Assembly: GCF_013179735.1 (NCBI RefSeq)
Contig: NZ_JABMEG010000001.1
Coordinates: 2,666,001 to 2,730,000, forward strand
Direction of reading: 5' to 3'
Source: Permianibacter fluminis
Lineage (GTDB): Bacteria; Pseudomonadota; Gammaproteobacteria; Enterobacterales; Permianibacteraceae
DNA length: 64,000 bases
Part shown: positions 56,329-64,000 of the stretch, piece by piece
How positions within the stretch are numbered: the stretch's first letter is position 1
How the letters are laid out: every line of letters starts with the position of its first letter
Made by a program: the position numbers and the translations under genes
Notes under the pieces: generated by a model
The model's input: the letters and a program-made list of their open reading frames with translations, nothing else
Databases searched by the model: none
Told to the model about the DNA's origin: nothing

Positions 56329-58533
56329 TCAGGCAGAGGCGGGGGAATCGGTCCAGATCAGGCAGCGGTTGCGGCCGTTTTGTTTGGCCCGGTACAGCGC
56401 CTGATCGGCACGTTGCAGCAACTCTTCCTGATTGTGCAGGCCTGGACTGTCACTGTCACAAACACCGATGCTGACGGTGAACTGAAATGTGACCTCGCCG
56501 GCATTGAAGCTGAGTTCGGCAAGCCGTACCCGCAACCGCTCTGCCACCACCAGCGCATGGCTGGCATCAATGCCGGGCAGCAATACTGCAAACTCTTCAC
56601 CACCATACCGCGCCGCGGTATCGAGGTTGCGGATGCATTCCCGAACGCGCAGGCCAATCTGGCGCAGCACCTCGTCACCAGCCGGGTGACCATGGCGATC
56701 GTTGATTTGCTTGAAGTGATCGACATCGAACAGCATCACTGCGAAGCGGCCGCCATTGCGTTGGAGTCGGGTCCATTCGTCCTGCAATTGCGCTGTCAGA
56801 TGCCGCCGGTTGTACAGACCGGTCAAGCTGTCGGTGACCGACAGCAACTCCAGTTCGGCCGCTTTTTTTGCCAGCTCTTCGGTGCGTTCGGCGATACGGT
56901 GATCCAGTTCAAGATTGAGTTTGTCCTTTTGCAGGATGGCCCAATCGGTTTCCAGACGGCCCTTGGCAATGCGCACCATCATGGCGTTGAAGCTGCGGAC
57001 CAGCTCATTGATTTCCCGCGTGCTGGATTCAATCAGCAGCGGCTGCATCTGATGCAGCCGGGTCGGATCGAGCTGTTGCAAATGGCGATGCAAATCGAGC
57101 AGCGGTCGCAGCAGCCTGCCGCTGTAACGTTGTGACAGCAAACGTGCCGCAAAAATAACCCCAAGCAAAACCAGCAAGGTCAACAAGCTGTTTACCGCCA
57201 TGGCCGTGATATCGGGCAGCAAGGCAAATATCAGCACCATGCCGCCGCCGACCTCGTTGCTGGCATGACGAACGAGTTTGCCCTGCCACAAGTACGGGCG
57301 CAGATCGTCACCCAGCGACAAGGCTGTCGGCAAGGTCGCGGTTTCCAAGACGGGTGCGAGGGTTTGGCTGGAAAGCGCGGCGAGTGGCGGTAGCTGCAGA
57401 CGTTCGGTACTGAACAGAATTTGCTGCTTGCGATCATAAATCAGACCATCGAAGCGATCCGGGTGTTCAAGGCCGGTAAAGACCGTGTGCAGCCTGCGCA
57501 GCGGCAAATTACCGAGTACAACGCCGCGAAACTGCTGCTGATCAGTAAGAATCGGGGCCACCATCGACAGTAGCGGTTCCGGATTCATCCGGCGACCGAT
57601 GATGCCGTAAGAAACCGCCGGCTCGCGATCACGCTTGGCTTCGACAAAATAATCGCGGTCACCATAAAATTGGTCCGCATCGGCGACCCGCATCCCGTCA
57701 GGAAAGGTATCGGGTGCGCCACCGCGGGCATAACCGTCCTGATCGATCAAGACAATGGTGAAGACTTCCTGCAGATTGCCGACGACGCGATTGATAAAGG
57801 GCTCAAAACTGGCCAGGGATTTGTCGACGCTGGTGCCAATCATTTCGCTGATGGTTACCAGTCCGCGCAGGTTTCGCTCGACCAGCAGGTTGTAACGCTC
57901 ATGCGCGATCTGCTCGGCATGCTCGACCTCGCGCAGGCTCTGATTGAGCTGTTCGCGGGTGTAGATCGGTGTTGCGATAACGTGAAATGCCAGCACCGGC
58001 AGGCAGCTGAATACAATCAGCAGATTGCCGAGCTGATGACTGATCGCTTCGTTGCCATCCTGTTGGCTTCGCTGGAATACCGCGAGTGTGTGCCGAGTCA
58101 ACGTCATCATGACCAGACCGGTCAATGGTGGCGTCAACGCCGCGAGCAGACGGGTCCACAGATCCCAACCTGAAGTCTGGAAGGAAATATAAGCCGAGCA
58201 AGCCAGGCCCAGTGTCAGCCAATAGCGCAAGCTGGCCGCGATTGGTTCCAGTTGGCGGCGGTGGATCAGCCAGCCGAGCACGATCAATTCCGGAAACGGC
58301 AACCAGACTTGCAACGTTGCAGTCAGCGGCAATTGGGTGAGTACGGCACAGAGCAGGCCGTAGCCGGTGCCGAAGCGGATCAGGATGGGCAGATAGAACA
58401 GCCCGCCGAGATACAGCACGGGCGCCGGCACCGGTGACAGCAACAAGTAATTGACCAGCGCACCGGCACCCCCCAGCAGCACGCTGGCAAACAAGGGTCG
58501 CAAAAGCCGAAAGGCACGCTGGCGGCGGGTCAC
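56329..58533 (-). CDS. Membrane diguanylate cyclase (N-terminal multi-TM, Cache-like sensor, HAMP, GGDEF)
   Basis: A 734-residue protein that should make cyclic di-GMP. About five or six N-terminal helices (residues 10-190), a Cache-like periplasmic region (about 200-440; FTIVLIDQDGYARGG, FYGDRDYFVEA), a further helix, a HAMP-like linker and a C-terminal GGDEF domain. The active site is RYGGEEF with the inhibitory I-site RNLD exactly five residues before it, so the cyclase should be active and product-inhibited. The ligand is unknown. Confidence 0.92.
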   Translation of the reverse strand: MTRRQRAFRLLRPLFASVLLGGAGALVNYLLLSPVPAPVLYLGGLFYLPILIRFGTGYGLLCAVLTQLPLTATLQVWLPFPELIVLGWLIHRRQLEPIAASLRYWLTLGLACSAYISFQTSGWDLWTRLLAALTPPLTGLVMMTLTRHTLAVFQRSQQDGNEAISHQLGNLLIVFSCLPVLAFHVIATPIYTREQLNQSLREVEHAEQIAHERYNLLVERNLRGLVTISEMIGTSVDKSLASFEPFINRVVGNLQEVFTIVLIDQDGYARGGAPDTFPDGMRVADADQFYGDRDYFVEAKRDREPAVSYGIIGRRMNPEPLLSMVAPILTDQQQFRGVVLGNLPLRRLHTVFTGLEHPDRFDGLIYDRKQQILFSTERLQLPPLAALSSQTLAPVLETATLPTALSLGDDLRPYLWQGKLVRHASNEVGGGMVLIFALLPDITAMAVNSLLTLLVLLGVIFAARLLSQRYSGRLLRPLLDLHRHLQQLDPTRLHQMQPLLIESSTREINELVRSFNAMMVRIAKGRLETDWAILQKDKLNLELDHRIAERTEELAKKAAELELLSVTDSLTGLYNRRHLTAQLQDEWTRLQRNGGRFAVMLFDVDHFKQINDRHGHPAGDEVLRQIGLRVRECIRNLDTAARYGGEEFAVLLPGIDASHALVVAERLRVRLAELSFNAGEVTFQFTVSIGVCDSDSPGLHNQEELLQRADQALYRAKQNGRNRCLIWTDSPASA

Positions 58534-58935
58534 GGGTGAGGCTGTGCCTGGTTGGGGGATAAGGCAAGCGTAGCCGATTTTGCGGGCCGTGCTGACTTGA
58601 CAGTGCAGGATGCGCGGCGTATCACAAGCAAGGTTGTGCGCCGGTTGTGGCAGGGATGAGTCAAATTGTCGGCGCGCCGTTCATCCCTCGTGCTTTCGCT
58701 GCGTGAAAACGCGAGTGTCATTGTGGTGGCTGCGGCCTGAGCGTGATTCGCCGGTTGTAGTTGCCTGTCGTCGTGTTACTCCTTGGTAGATGTTGACGTT
58801 GATGTGAAGCGGTTGCGCGGCCGCAGGCCGCGGCGCCGCTTTCGACATTGCATGATGGCACTGTCACCTGATCTGGTCAGCCTGATGGTTGCGTGGTCGG
58901 ATGAACGGTTGGCGAGCTGATTACAGGGAGGTTTT
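58534..58935. other. 402-base intergenic stretch upstream of the protease-hydrolase gene
   Basis: It separates two divergent genes. A GC-rich palindromic run (GCGGCCGCAGGCCGC region near 58818) is the main structure. I see no gene in it. Confidence 0.55.
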
Positions 58936-60756
58936 ATGGCCAAGCGCAAGGAAGAGGCAATTCGTCGCGACTCCATGGATTTTCGCGATCTGATTTATCA
59001 ACCGGCATTGTTGTCACTGCCGGAGCAACGATTGCCGAACTGGCAGTGGTTGCAGGTGTTGGATCAGGAGCAGGAGGGCGCTTGTACCGGTTTTGGTTTG
59101 GCGGCCGTCATCAATTATCTGCTGCGTGAGCGGGGCAAGAAAGAACAAGTCAGTCCCCGTATGCTGTTTGAAATGGCCAAGCGGTTTGATCAATGGCCCG
59201 GTGAAAAATACGATTTCAGCAGCACCCGCGGGGCGCTGAAAGGCTGGTACAAAAACGGTGTCTGCAAGGCGCCACTGTGGCCCTACAAAACCGACAAGCC
59301 CGGCACGCTGTCGGAAGCGGCAAAACTGGATGCTCTGCAGCGACCACTCGGTGCCTATTACCGGGTGCTGACCCGGGTTTCCGATGTTCATGCGGCGCTG
59401 AATGAAGTGGGGGTGCTGTATGCCAGCGCCGGTGTTCACGATGGCTGGGATGAGCCGAAGAAAGGCGTCATCGTGCCCGAGAAAGCCAATGGCGGCGGTC
59501 ATGCCTTCGCGATCATCGGTTACAACGCCGATGGCTTTCTGATTCAAAATTCCTGGGGCCACGGCTGGGGCGGCTACAAATGTGATGGCGCCAAACACGA
59601 CGGCGTTGCGCTGTGGACCTATGAGGATTTTGAACAAAACATCTGGGATATCTGGGCCGCGCGGCTGGCGTTGCCGCAAACCTGGCGCTCACAGGAGCGC
59701 AGTCGCTATACCGCCAGCAATGCCGGCATTCGGGTTTCTGATTCCGGACCGGCCGCGCACGCGATTGATCATCACTACATACACATTGATGACGGTCAAT
59801 TTGATCCGCTCGGCGATTATCCCAGTTCACCGGCGCAACTGAAGCGTTTGCTGACCGCGCTGGAACAGGAACAGCCCGAGCATATTCTGCTGTATGCCCA
59901 CGGTGGCCTGAACAGCGTCAAGGATGCCGCCAGCCGCGCTGGCAAATGGCGCAGCTGTTTCCAGCGTCATGGCGTGTTCGAGATTCACTTCTTGTGGGAG
60001 ACCGGCTTTCTGGCGGAACTGAAAGACATTTTGATTGGCAAGGACAAGTTTGCCAATGAACGCGCCGGTGCCAGCAGCTCTTGGTGGGACAACTGGATCG
60101 AACGTTTGGCGCAACGCCCGGGCTATGCGCTGTGGAAAGAAATGAAAGTCGATGCCGAGCGGGCGTTTGCCAGCAAGTCCAGCGCCGGCACCGTTTTTCT
60201 GAAAGCGCTGAAAGAAAGCATCGACAAGCAGCCGAACAAACCGAAATTGCATTTGGTCGGTCACAGCGCTGGCAGCATCTGGCATGGTCATTTGTTGCAG
60301 CAATGGCGGCAACTGCAAATGCCGGCTCTGACCAGCATGAGTCTGTTCGCTCCGGCCTGCACCACGGCCTTGTTCCAGTCACACTACCAACCCTTGCTGG
60401 GCCAGCTGCTGCCGGAACTGGACTTGTATCTGCTCAGCGATGAAGACGAGCAGGACGATACGGTTGGCGGTGTCTATCGCAAGTCTTTGCTCTATCTGGT
60501 GTCGCGAGCTTTCGAGTCCAGAAAAGAACAGGTATCGATTCTGGGCATGGCACGCTTTCTCGACGAGCTGGGCAAACCGCTGCCAAAAAGCCTGCGCGTC
60601 TATCTGACCGAACGTGACAAGAAGATGACCACGGCGTCCGGCCATGGCGGCTTTGACAATGACAAGCCAACCATGGATGCCATGCTGGATCGCGTGTTGA
60701 ACAAACCGCGGCCGAAAGAGGGCTGGTTCAAGCCGGAGGAGTTGAAGGGCTATTGA
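58936..60756 (+). CDS. Fusion of papain-like (C1) protease and alpha/beta hydrolase
   Basis: A 606-residue protein without signal peptide or membrane helix. Residues 30-250 form a C1-type cysteine protease: Gln45, nucleophile Cys50 (EGACTGFGLAAV), His189 (GGGHAFAIIGYN) and Asn205 (IQNSWGHGWGGYK) are in canonical order. Residues 300-590 look like an alpha/beta hydrolase: oxyanion-type HGG at 322-324, nucleophile elbow GHSAGS with Ser444, acidic DLYLLSDEDE near 501, and a candidate His570 in SGHGGFDND. Both active sites appear complete. AGGGAGG precedes the ATG. I know no characterised protein with this pairing. It stands alone, so partner and substrate are unknown. Confidence 0.87.
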   Translation: MAKRKEEAIRRDSMDFRDLIYQPALLSLPEQRLPNWQWLQVLDQEQEGACTGFGLAAVINYLLRERGKKEQVSPRMLFEMAKRFDQWPGEKYDFSSTRGALKGWYKNGVCKAPLWPYKTDKPGTLSEAAKLDALQRPLGAYYRVLTRVSDVHAALNEVGVLYASAGVHDGWDEPKKGVIVPEKANGGGHAFAIIGYNADGFLIQNSWGHGWGGYKCDGAKHDGVALWTYEDFEQNIWDIWAARLALPQTWRSQERSRYTASNAGIRVSDSGPAAHAIDHHYIHIDDGQFDPLGDYPSSPAQLKRLLTALEQEQPEHILLYAHGGLNSVKDAASRAGKWRSCFQRHGVFEIHFLWETGFLAELKDILIGKDKFANERAGASSSWWDNWIERLAQRPGYALWKEMKVDAERAFASKSSAGTVFLKALKESIDKQPNKPKLHLVGHSAGSIWHGHLLQQWRQLQMPALTSMSLFAPACTTALFQSHYQPLLGQLLPELDLYLLSDEDEQDDTVGGVYRKSLLYLVSRAFESRKEQVSILGMARFLDELGKPLPKSLRVYLTERDKKMTTASGHGGFDNDKPTMDAMLDRVLNKPRPKEGWFKPEELKGY

Positions 60757-61071
60757 GCGGACGTGACCGGTATTGGCGTAGCTGGCGATTGCCGTTGGCT
60801 ATTTCGGCGTGGCGAATGCAGTGTGGAAGTCGCTGTGCGAAAGGCTTCGTGCGAAGGGCTTCGTGCGAAGGGCTCCGTGCGAAGGGCTCCGTGCGAAGGG
60901 CTCCGTGCGAAGGGCTCCGTGCGAAGGGCTCCGTGCGAAGGGCTCCGTGCGAAGGGCTCCGTGCGAAAGGCTCCGTGCGAAAGGCGCGCGATGGCAAATA
61001 CCGTGTGGCAAATGCCTGCGGTATCTGCTAACAATGCCGGCCCGTTTTTTTAGTCGCCAGTTACCAAGCCG
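60757..61071. other. 315-base intergenic stretch dominated by a 14-bp repeat
   Basis: The array at 60835-60988 fills half of it. No transcription terminator for the upstream gene is obvious. ORFs predicted here in all six frames are products of the repeat. Confidence 0.7.
60835..60988. repeat. Eleven tandem 14-bp repeats (GTGCGAAGGGCTCC)
   Basis: Units begin every 14 bases from 60835. Units 3 to 9 are identical; units 1, 2 and 10 differ at one or two positions and unit 11 is partial. There are no spacers. The homogeneity of the centre and divergence at the edges indicate recent expansion. Confidence 0.95.
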
Positions 61072-61881
61072 ATGTCCGAGACCCTGCCGATTCTTTTTCA
61101 GGATGAATACCTGATTGCGGTGCACAAGCCGGCCGGCCTGCTGGTGCACCGCAGCGGTATTGATCGGCATGAAACCCGCTTTGCCATGCAGCTGGTTCGC
61201 GACCAGATTCGCCAACACGTTTATCCGGTCCATCGGCTGGATAAAGGCACCTCCGGTGTGCTGCTGTTTGCCTTGTCGAGCGCGCTGGCAGCCGAGCTGA
61301 TGCAGCGCTTTGCCGATCAGCAAATTGCCAAGCGTTACTGGGCCGTTGTGCGCGGCCACCCGCCGGCGCAGGGTCGCATCGAGTACGCGCTCGGTCGCAT
61401 CCGTGACGGCTATGATGATCACAAGGCGGATGATGACAAGGCAGACGACCGCGGTGCGAATCACGGCAGAGTGGAGGTCACCAGCACCGAGCTGGCACAG
61501 CCTGCGATCACCGATTACCGCCGGCTCGCGACCATCGAATTGCCTTTCGCCGTCGATCGCTATCCTGCCAGCCGTTATGCCTTGCTGGAGCTGTCGCCGC
61601 TCACCGGCCGCCAGCACCAGATCCGCCGGCACTTGAAACACATCGCCCATCCGATTATCGGTGATGTCCGTTACGGCAAGGGCAACCATAATCGCTATTT
61701 CCGCGAGGTGCTGCTGGCACCGCGGCTGCTGCTGGCCTGCGTTGAAATGCGGCTGCTGCACCCGGTCACGGCTGCGCCGCTGGTGCTCGCGCAGAATGTT
61801 GACGGAGTCTTTCGCACCTTGTTGCAACGCTGGCAGTGGCCAACGGAAGTGCAGGCGGTCAACCCTGAGCAATGCCATTAA
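61072..61881 (+). CDS. truC: tRNA pseudouridine(65) synthase TruC
   Basis: A RluA-family enzyme that modifies U65 of certain tRNAs. It opens ILFQDEYLIAVHKPAGLLVHRS, has the catalytic HRLDKGTSGVLLF with Asp57, then KRYWAVVRGH and the GRQHQIRRHLKHIAHPIIGD motif. Length 269 is close to E. coli TruC (260). The extra residues are an in-frame repeat insert (DDHKA-DDDKA-DDRGA, residues 115-129) in a loop where E. coli has a shorter acidic segment. Start at the ATG after the 14-bp repeat array. Confidence 0.9.
   Translation: MSETLPILFQDEYLIAVHKPAGLLVHRSGIDRHETRFAMQLVRDQIRQHVYPVHRLDKGTSGVLLFALSSALAAELMQRFADQQIAKRYWAVVRGHPPAQGRIEYALGRIRDGYDDHKADDDKADDRGANHGRVEVTSTELAQPAITDYRRLATIELPFAVDRYPASRYALLELSPLTGRQHQIRRHLKHIAHPIIGDVRYGKGNHNRYFREVLLAPRLLLACVEMRLLHPVTAAPLVLAQNVDGVFRTLLQRWQWPTEVQAVNPEQCH
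61414..61458. repeat. Three in-frame 15-bp repeats inside truC
   Basis: GATGATCACAAGGCG at 61414, GATGATGACAAGGCA at 61429, and a more diverged third unit at 61444, encoding DDHKA, DDDKA and DDRGA. Confidence 0.8.
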
Positions 61882-61948
61882 GCCCACAGAAATGGCCGTG
61901 CTAAGATTGGCCGGCATTTTGTTCACCGAATCCGTTGGGGTCATTTCC

Positions 61949-63862
61949 ATGCGTTGTCGGGCTTCGTGCCGTGTGATCGGGTTGCTGCTGTTGGCGCCGC
62001 TCGTGTTGTCCTTGTCGTTGCCCGCTTGGTCGAAGCAGGCCGCAGACCCTGCCGGTAGTGTGACCGGGGACAATCTGGCCGCTCTGCTCGATCAGGCTGA
62101 GCAGGCCAAGCGCAGTGATGCTGAGCTGGCCGTCAAACTGACCAGCCAGGTAATCGACGCGCTGCAGCAACACCCGGATGCCGAACTGGAACTGCGCGCC
62201 CGTTTTTTGCGCTGCGACGAGCTCATTGCCGGCGCACCGGCGAAAGCGCGGGAAGAAGTCGAGCGCGGCCTGCAATTGGCCAAGCAATCCATGCGCGATG
62301 GCTGGCGGGCCGGCTTTTTGAGCTGCCTCGGCAACATCCTTGAGTTCGAAGGCAAGAACACCGAGGCCGAGCAGCAATACAGCGATGCGGTTGCCATTGC
62401 CGAGGTGGCGCAGGATCACCACATGCTGGCGCACGCGCTGTACCAGCGTGGCTACATCCGCGGCGTTGCTGGCAACTACAGCGGTGGTTTGGCCGATCTG
62501 CAGCGCTCGCACGGTCTGTATGAAAAGATCAACAAGCCAGTGCATGCCCGCACCGTCATCAACAGCATTGCGACCTTGTATAACCGGATGGGCGATTTTG
62601 CCCAGGCCCGGCAGTATTACGAACGCTCCGTGCGCTTGCTCGAAGCTGAAAATGAACCGAGTGATCTCGGCATCGCTCTGCACAATCTCGGCCGGACCCT
62701 GGAAAATCTCGCGCTCTATGATGATGCCCAGAAGGCGTTTGAACGGGCGCTGGCTGCACATCTTTCCATTGGTTATGACCGTGGTGTCGCCTATGCGAGA
62801 CGCGGTCTTGGCAGCGTGCTCAATGCCCGGCTGCAACCGGAGCAGGCGCTGAAAGAGCTGGATCTGGCCATGCCGCTGGCGCGCAGCAGCAACGACAATC
62901 GCCTGCAGGCCCAGATTCAGTTGCAGCGCGGCATCGCGCTGCGCCAACTCAAACGCTACCGTGAAGCGCGTGCCGAGCTGGATCTGGCATTGGCCGCGTT
63001 CAAGCAGATACGCGCCCAACATGAGCTGCGTGACACCTACGCGGCCATGGCGACGCTGAATGCCGAGCTGGAAAATTGGCGCGCCGCCTATGAAGCCCAT
63101 GTGTCGTTGAAACAGATTGCCGATCAGCTGGCGACCGGCCAACGCGATCAACAACTGGCGCTGATCAAAGTGCAGTTTGATACCCGTTATCAAGAGCAGC
63201 AGAACCGGGCGCTGGAAAAAGAAAAAGCCGCCGTCGAGCAGGCGCTGGCGCAGGAGCAGCGGGCGAACCGGTTGCAGGTGATCGTGATCGTGCTCGGTGC
63301 CTTGGTGTTGCTGTTGCTGGTGTTTGCAATCTGGAGACAGTGGCGCAACAGTCGCAAGTTGCAGGCGATGGCGATGACCGACGAGCTGACCGGTCTCGCC
63401 AACCGTCGCCGGGTGCTGGCCACGCTCGATGCGATGCGGCAATCGCATCGTGCTACCGAGCGGCAGGTGGCGGTTTTGATCGCCGACCTGGATCATTTCA
63501 AGCTGCTCAATGACAGTTGGGGCCATCTGGTTGGCGACAAGGTGCTCAAGCGGGTTGCTGCGGCGTTTCGTACTGTGGTCCGCGAGCAGGATGTGCTGGG
63601 CCGTTTGGGCGGCGAGGAATTTTTGTTGTTGCTGCCGAGCACCGACAAGACCGAAGCCTTGCAAGTGGCCGAACGCGTTCGTGGGGCCGTGGCCGCCATC
63701 GATCTGACCGATATCGATCCGGGCCTCAAGCAGACCATCAGTCTGGGTGGAACCTCCTGCAAGGTCGGCGATGAGCAGATCGGTCACATTCTCGCTCGCG
63801 CCGATGCCGCGCTGTACAGTGCCAAGGAGCAGGGCCGAAACCGGGTGTTGTGGCAGGATTGA
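61949..63862 (+). CDS. TPR-containing periplasmic-sensor diguanylate cyclase
   Basis: A 637-residue protein with a signal peptide (hydrophobic run ending LPAWSKQA), a periplasmic region of about 400 residues built of TPR-like helical pairs (e.g. DHHMLAHALYQRGYIRG, RTVINSIATLYNRMGDFAQA, AQKAFERALAAHLS), a coiled coil rich in Glu and Lys before one membrane helix (about residues 447-470, VIVIVLGALVLLLLVF), and a cytoplasmic GGDEF domain with RLGGEEF. No I-site RxxD is visible five residues upstream (sequence there is REQDVLGRLGG, where REQD is one candidate). The ATG at 61949 begins the signal peptide; the frame is open further upstream. Confidence 0.9.
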   Translation: MRCRASCRVIGLLLLAPLVLSLSLPAWSKQAADPAGSVTGDNLAALLDQAEQAKRSDAELAVKLTSQVIDALQQHPDAELELRARFLRCDELIAGAPAKAREEVERGLQLAKQSMRDGWRAGFLSCLGNILEFEGKNTEAEQQYSDAVAIAEVAQDHHMLAHALYQRGYIRGVAGNYSGGLADLQRSHGLYEKINKPVHARTVINSIATLYNRMGDFAQARQYYERSVRLLEAENEPSDLGIALHNLGRTLENLALYDDAQKAFERALAAHLSIGYDRGVAYARRGLGSVLNARLQPEQALKELDLAMPLARSSNDNRLQAQIQLQRGIALRQLKRYREARAELDLALAAFKQIRAQHELRDTYAAMATLNAELENWRAAYEAHVSLKQIADQLATGQRDQQLALIKVQFDTRYQEQQNRALEKEKAAVEQALAQEQRANRLQVIVIVLGALVLLLLVFAIWRQWRNSRKLQAMAMTDELTGLANRRRVLATLDAMRQSHRATERQVAVLIADLDHFKLLNDSWGHLVGDKVLKRVAAAFRTVVREQDVLGRLGGEEFLLLLPSTDKTEALQVAERVRGAVAAIDLTDIDPGLKQTISLGGTSCKVGDEQIGHILARADAALYSAKEQGRNRVLWQD

Positions 63863-63920
63863 TGTGAGTCACGCTGGTTTGCCGATCTGGTTTTGTCGAG
63901 GTTGGCTGGACAGATTTGCC

Positions 63921-63960
63921 CATAACAAAAACGGCGGCCATGAGCTGCCGTTTTTGTTGC
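63921..63960 (+). terminator. Rho-independent terminator after the TPR-GGDEF gene
   Basis: The stem ACAAAAACGGC.. / GCCGTTTTTGT with GGCCATGAGCT in the centre is almost the same hairpin as at 5647. A T-run follows. Confidence 0.82.
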
Positions 63961-64000
63961 GCTGACAGATTATGGAATCTTTCGCACTTCTATCCGATCG

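Noticed and set aside
60835-60988. CRISPR array
   Set aside because: Units are only 14 bp, are directly adjacent with no spacers, and no cas genes are in the window.
60728-61114. Six overlapping ORFs with 14-residue repeats on both strands
   Set aside because: They are the automatic outcome of a stop-free 14-bp repeat; no ribosome sites or conserved flanks support translation.
61901-63787. Antisense ORF of 628 residues opposite the TPR-GGDEF gene
   Set aside because: The plus strand has clear signal peptide, TPR and GGDEF motifs; the antisense product has none.

Overview
The window reads as the chromosome of a GC-rich gammaproteobacterium. The block from ispB (17087) through rplU-rpmA-obgE, rpsT, murJ-ribF-ileS-lspA-fkpB-ispH to the minor pilin genes pilV-pilW-pilX-pilY1-pilE (35700) follows, from memory, the gene order of Pseudomonas aeruginosa. 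The yoaA-tsaB pair, an Slp lipoprotein, a QseBC-type two-component pair, RoxA and TruC fit the same class. I do not assign a genus. No rRNA operon, prophage, insertion sequence or CRISPR array is visible. One tRNA (Pro, CGG) is present.

Layout. 1-16.9 kb: a mixed set of housekeeping and accessory genes. These are partial pckA, two small membrane or lipoprotein genes, an aldehyde dehydrogenase, a macrodomain protein, a TIGR01777 epimerase-like protein with rsuA, a YejM-like sulfatase, a class V aminotransferase, a chemoreceptor with almost no periplasmic domain, a DMT exporter, a rhodanese, DUF3025, a QseB/QseC-like pair and DUF3293. 17-28.3 kb: the conserved isoprenoid, ribosome and lipoprotein-processing core. 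28.5-36.5 kb: type IV pilus minor pilins and a very large PilY1 whose vWA domain is interrupted by two beta-sandwich-like segments. 36.7-43.5 kb: a lexA2-imuA-imuB-dnaE2 mutagenesis cassette, with imuA and imuB separated by a terminator and a palindromic repeat element. 43.7-58.5 kb: small unknown genes, yoaA-tsaB, an EF-hand-like protein, slp, queH, a MATE pump, a secretin-N-like protein, a DUF7931/GNAT/RoxA group and a large diguanylate cyclase. 58.9-63.9 kb: an unusual cytoplasmic protein combining a papain-like protease with an alpha/beta hydrolase, an 11-copy 14-bp tandem repeat, truC, and a TPR-GGDEF protein.

The most unusual property of the window is a recurring class of short tandem repeats, each with a different sequence. 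Seven arrays with units of 13, 14, 16 or 17 bp lie in promoter-proximal intergenic gaps (7731, 12748, 15851, 15926, 52369/52452, 54155, 60835). Arrays inside genes instead have units divisible by three (15 bp in truC and the rhodanese, 18 bp in dnaE2), so they stay in frame. This suggests an active process of local repeat birth that selection filters inside genes. The other main candidate for novelty is the protease-hydrolase fusion at 58936-60756.
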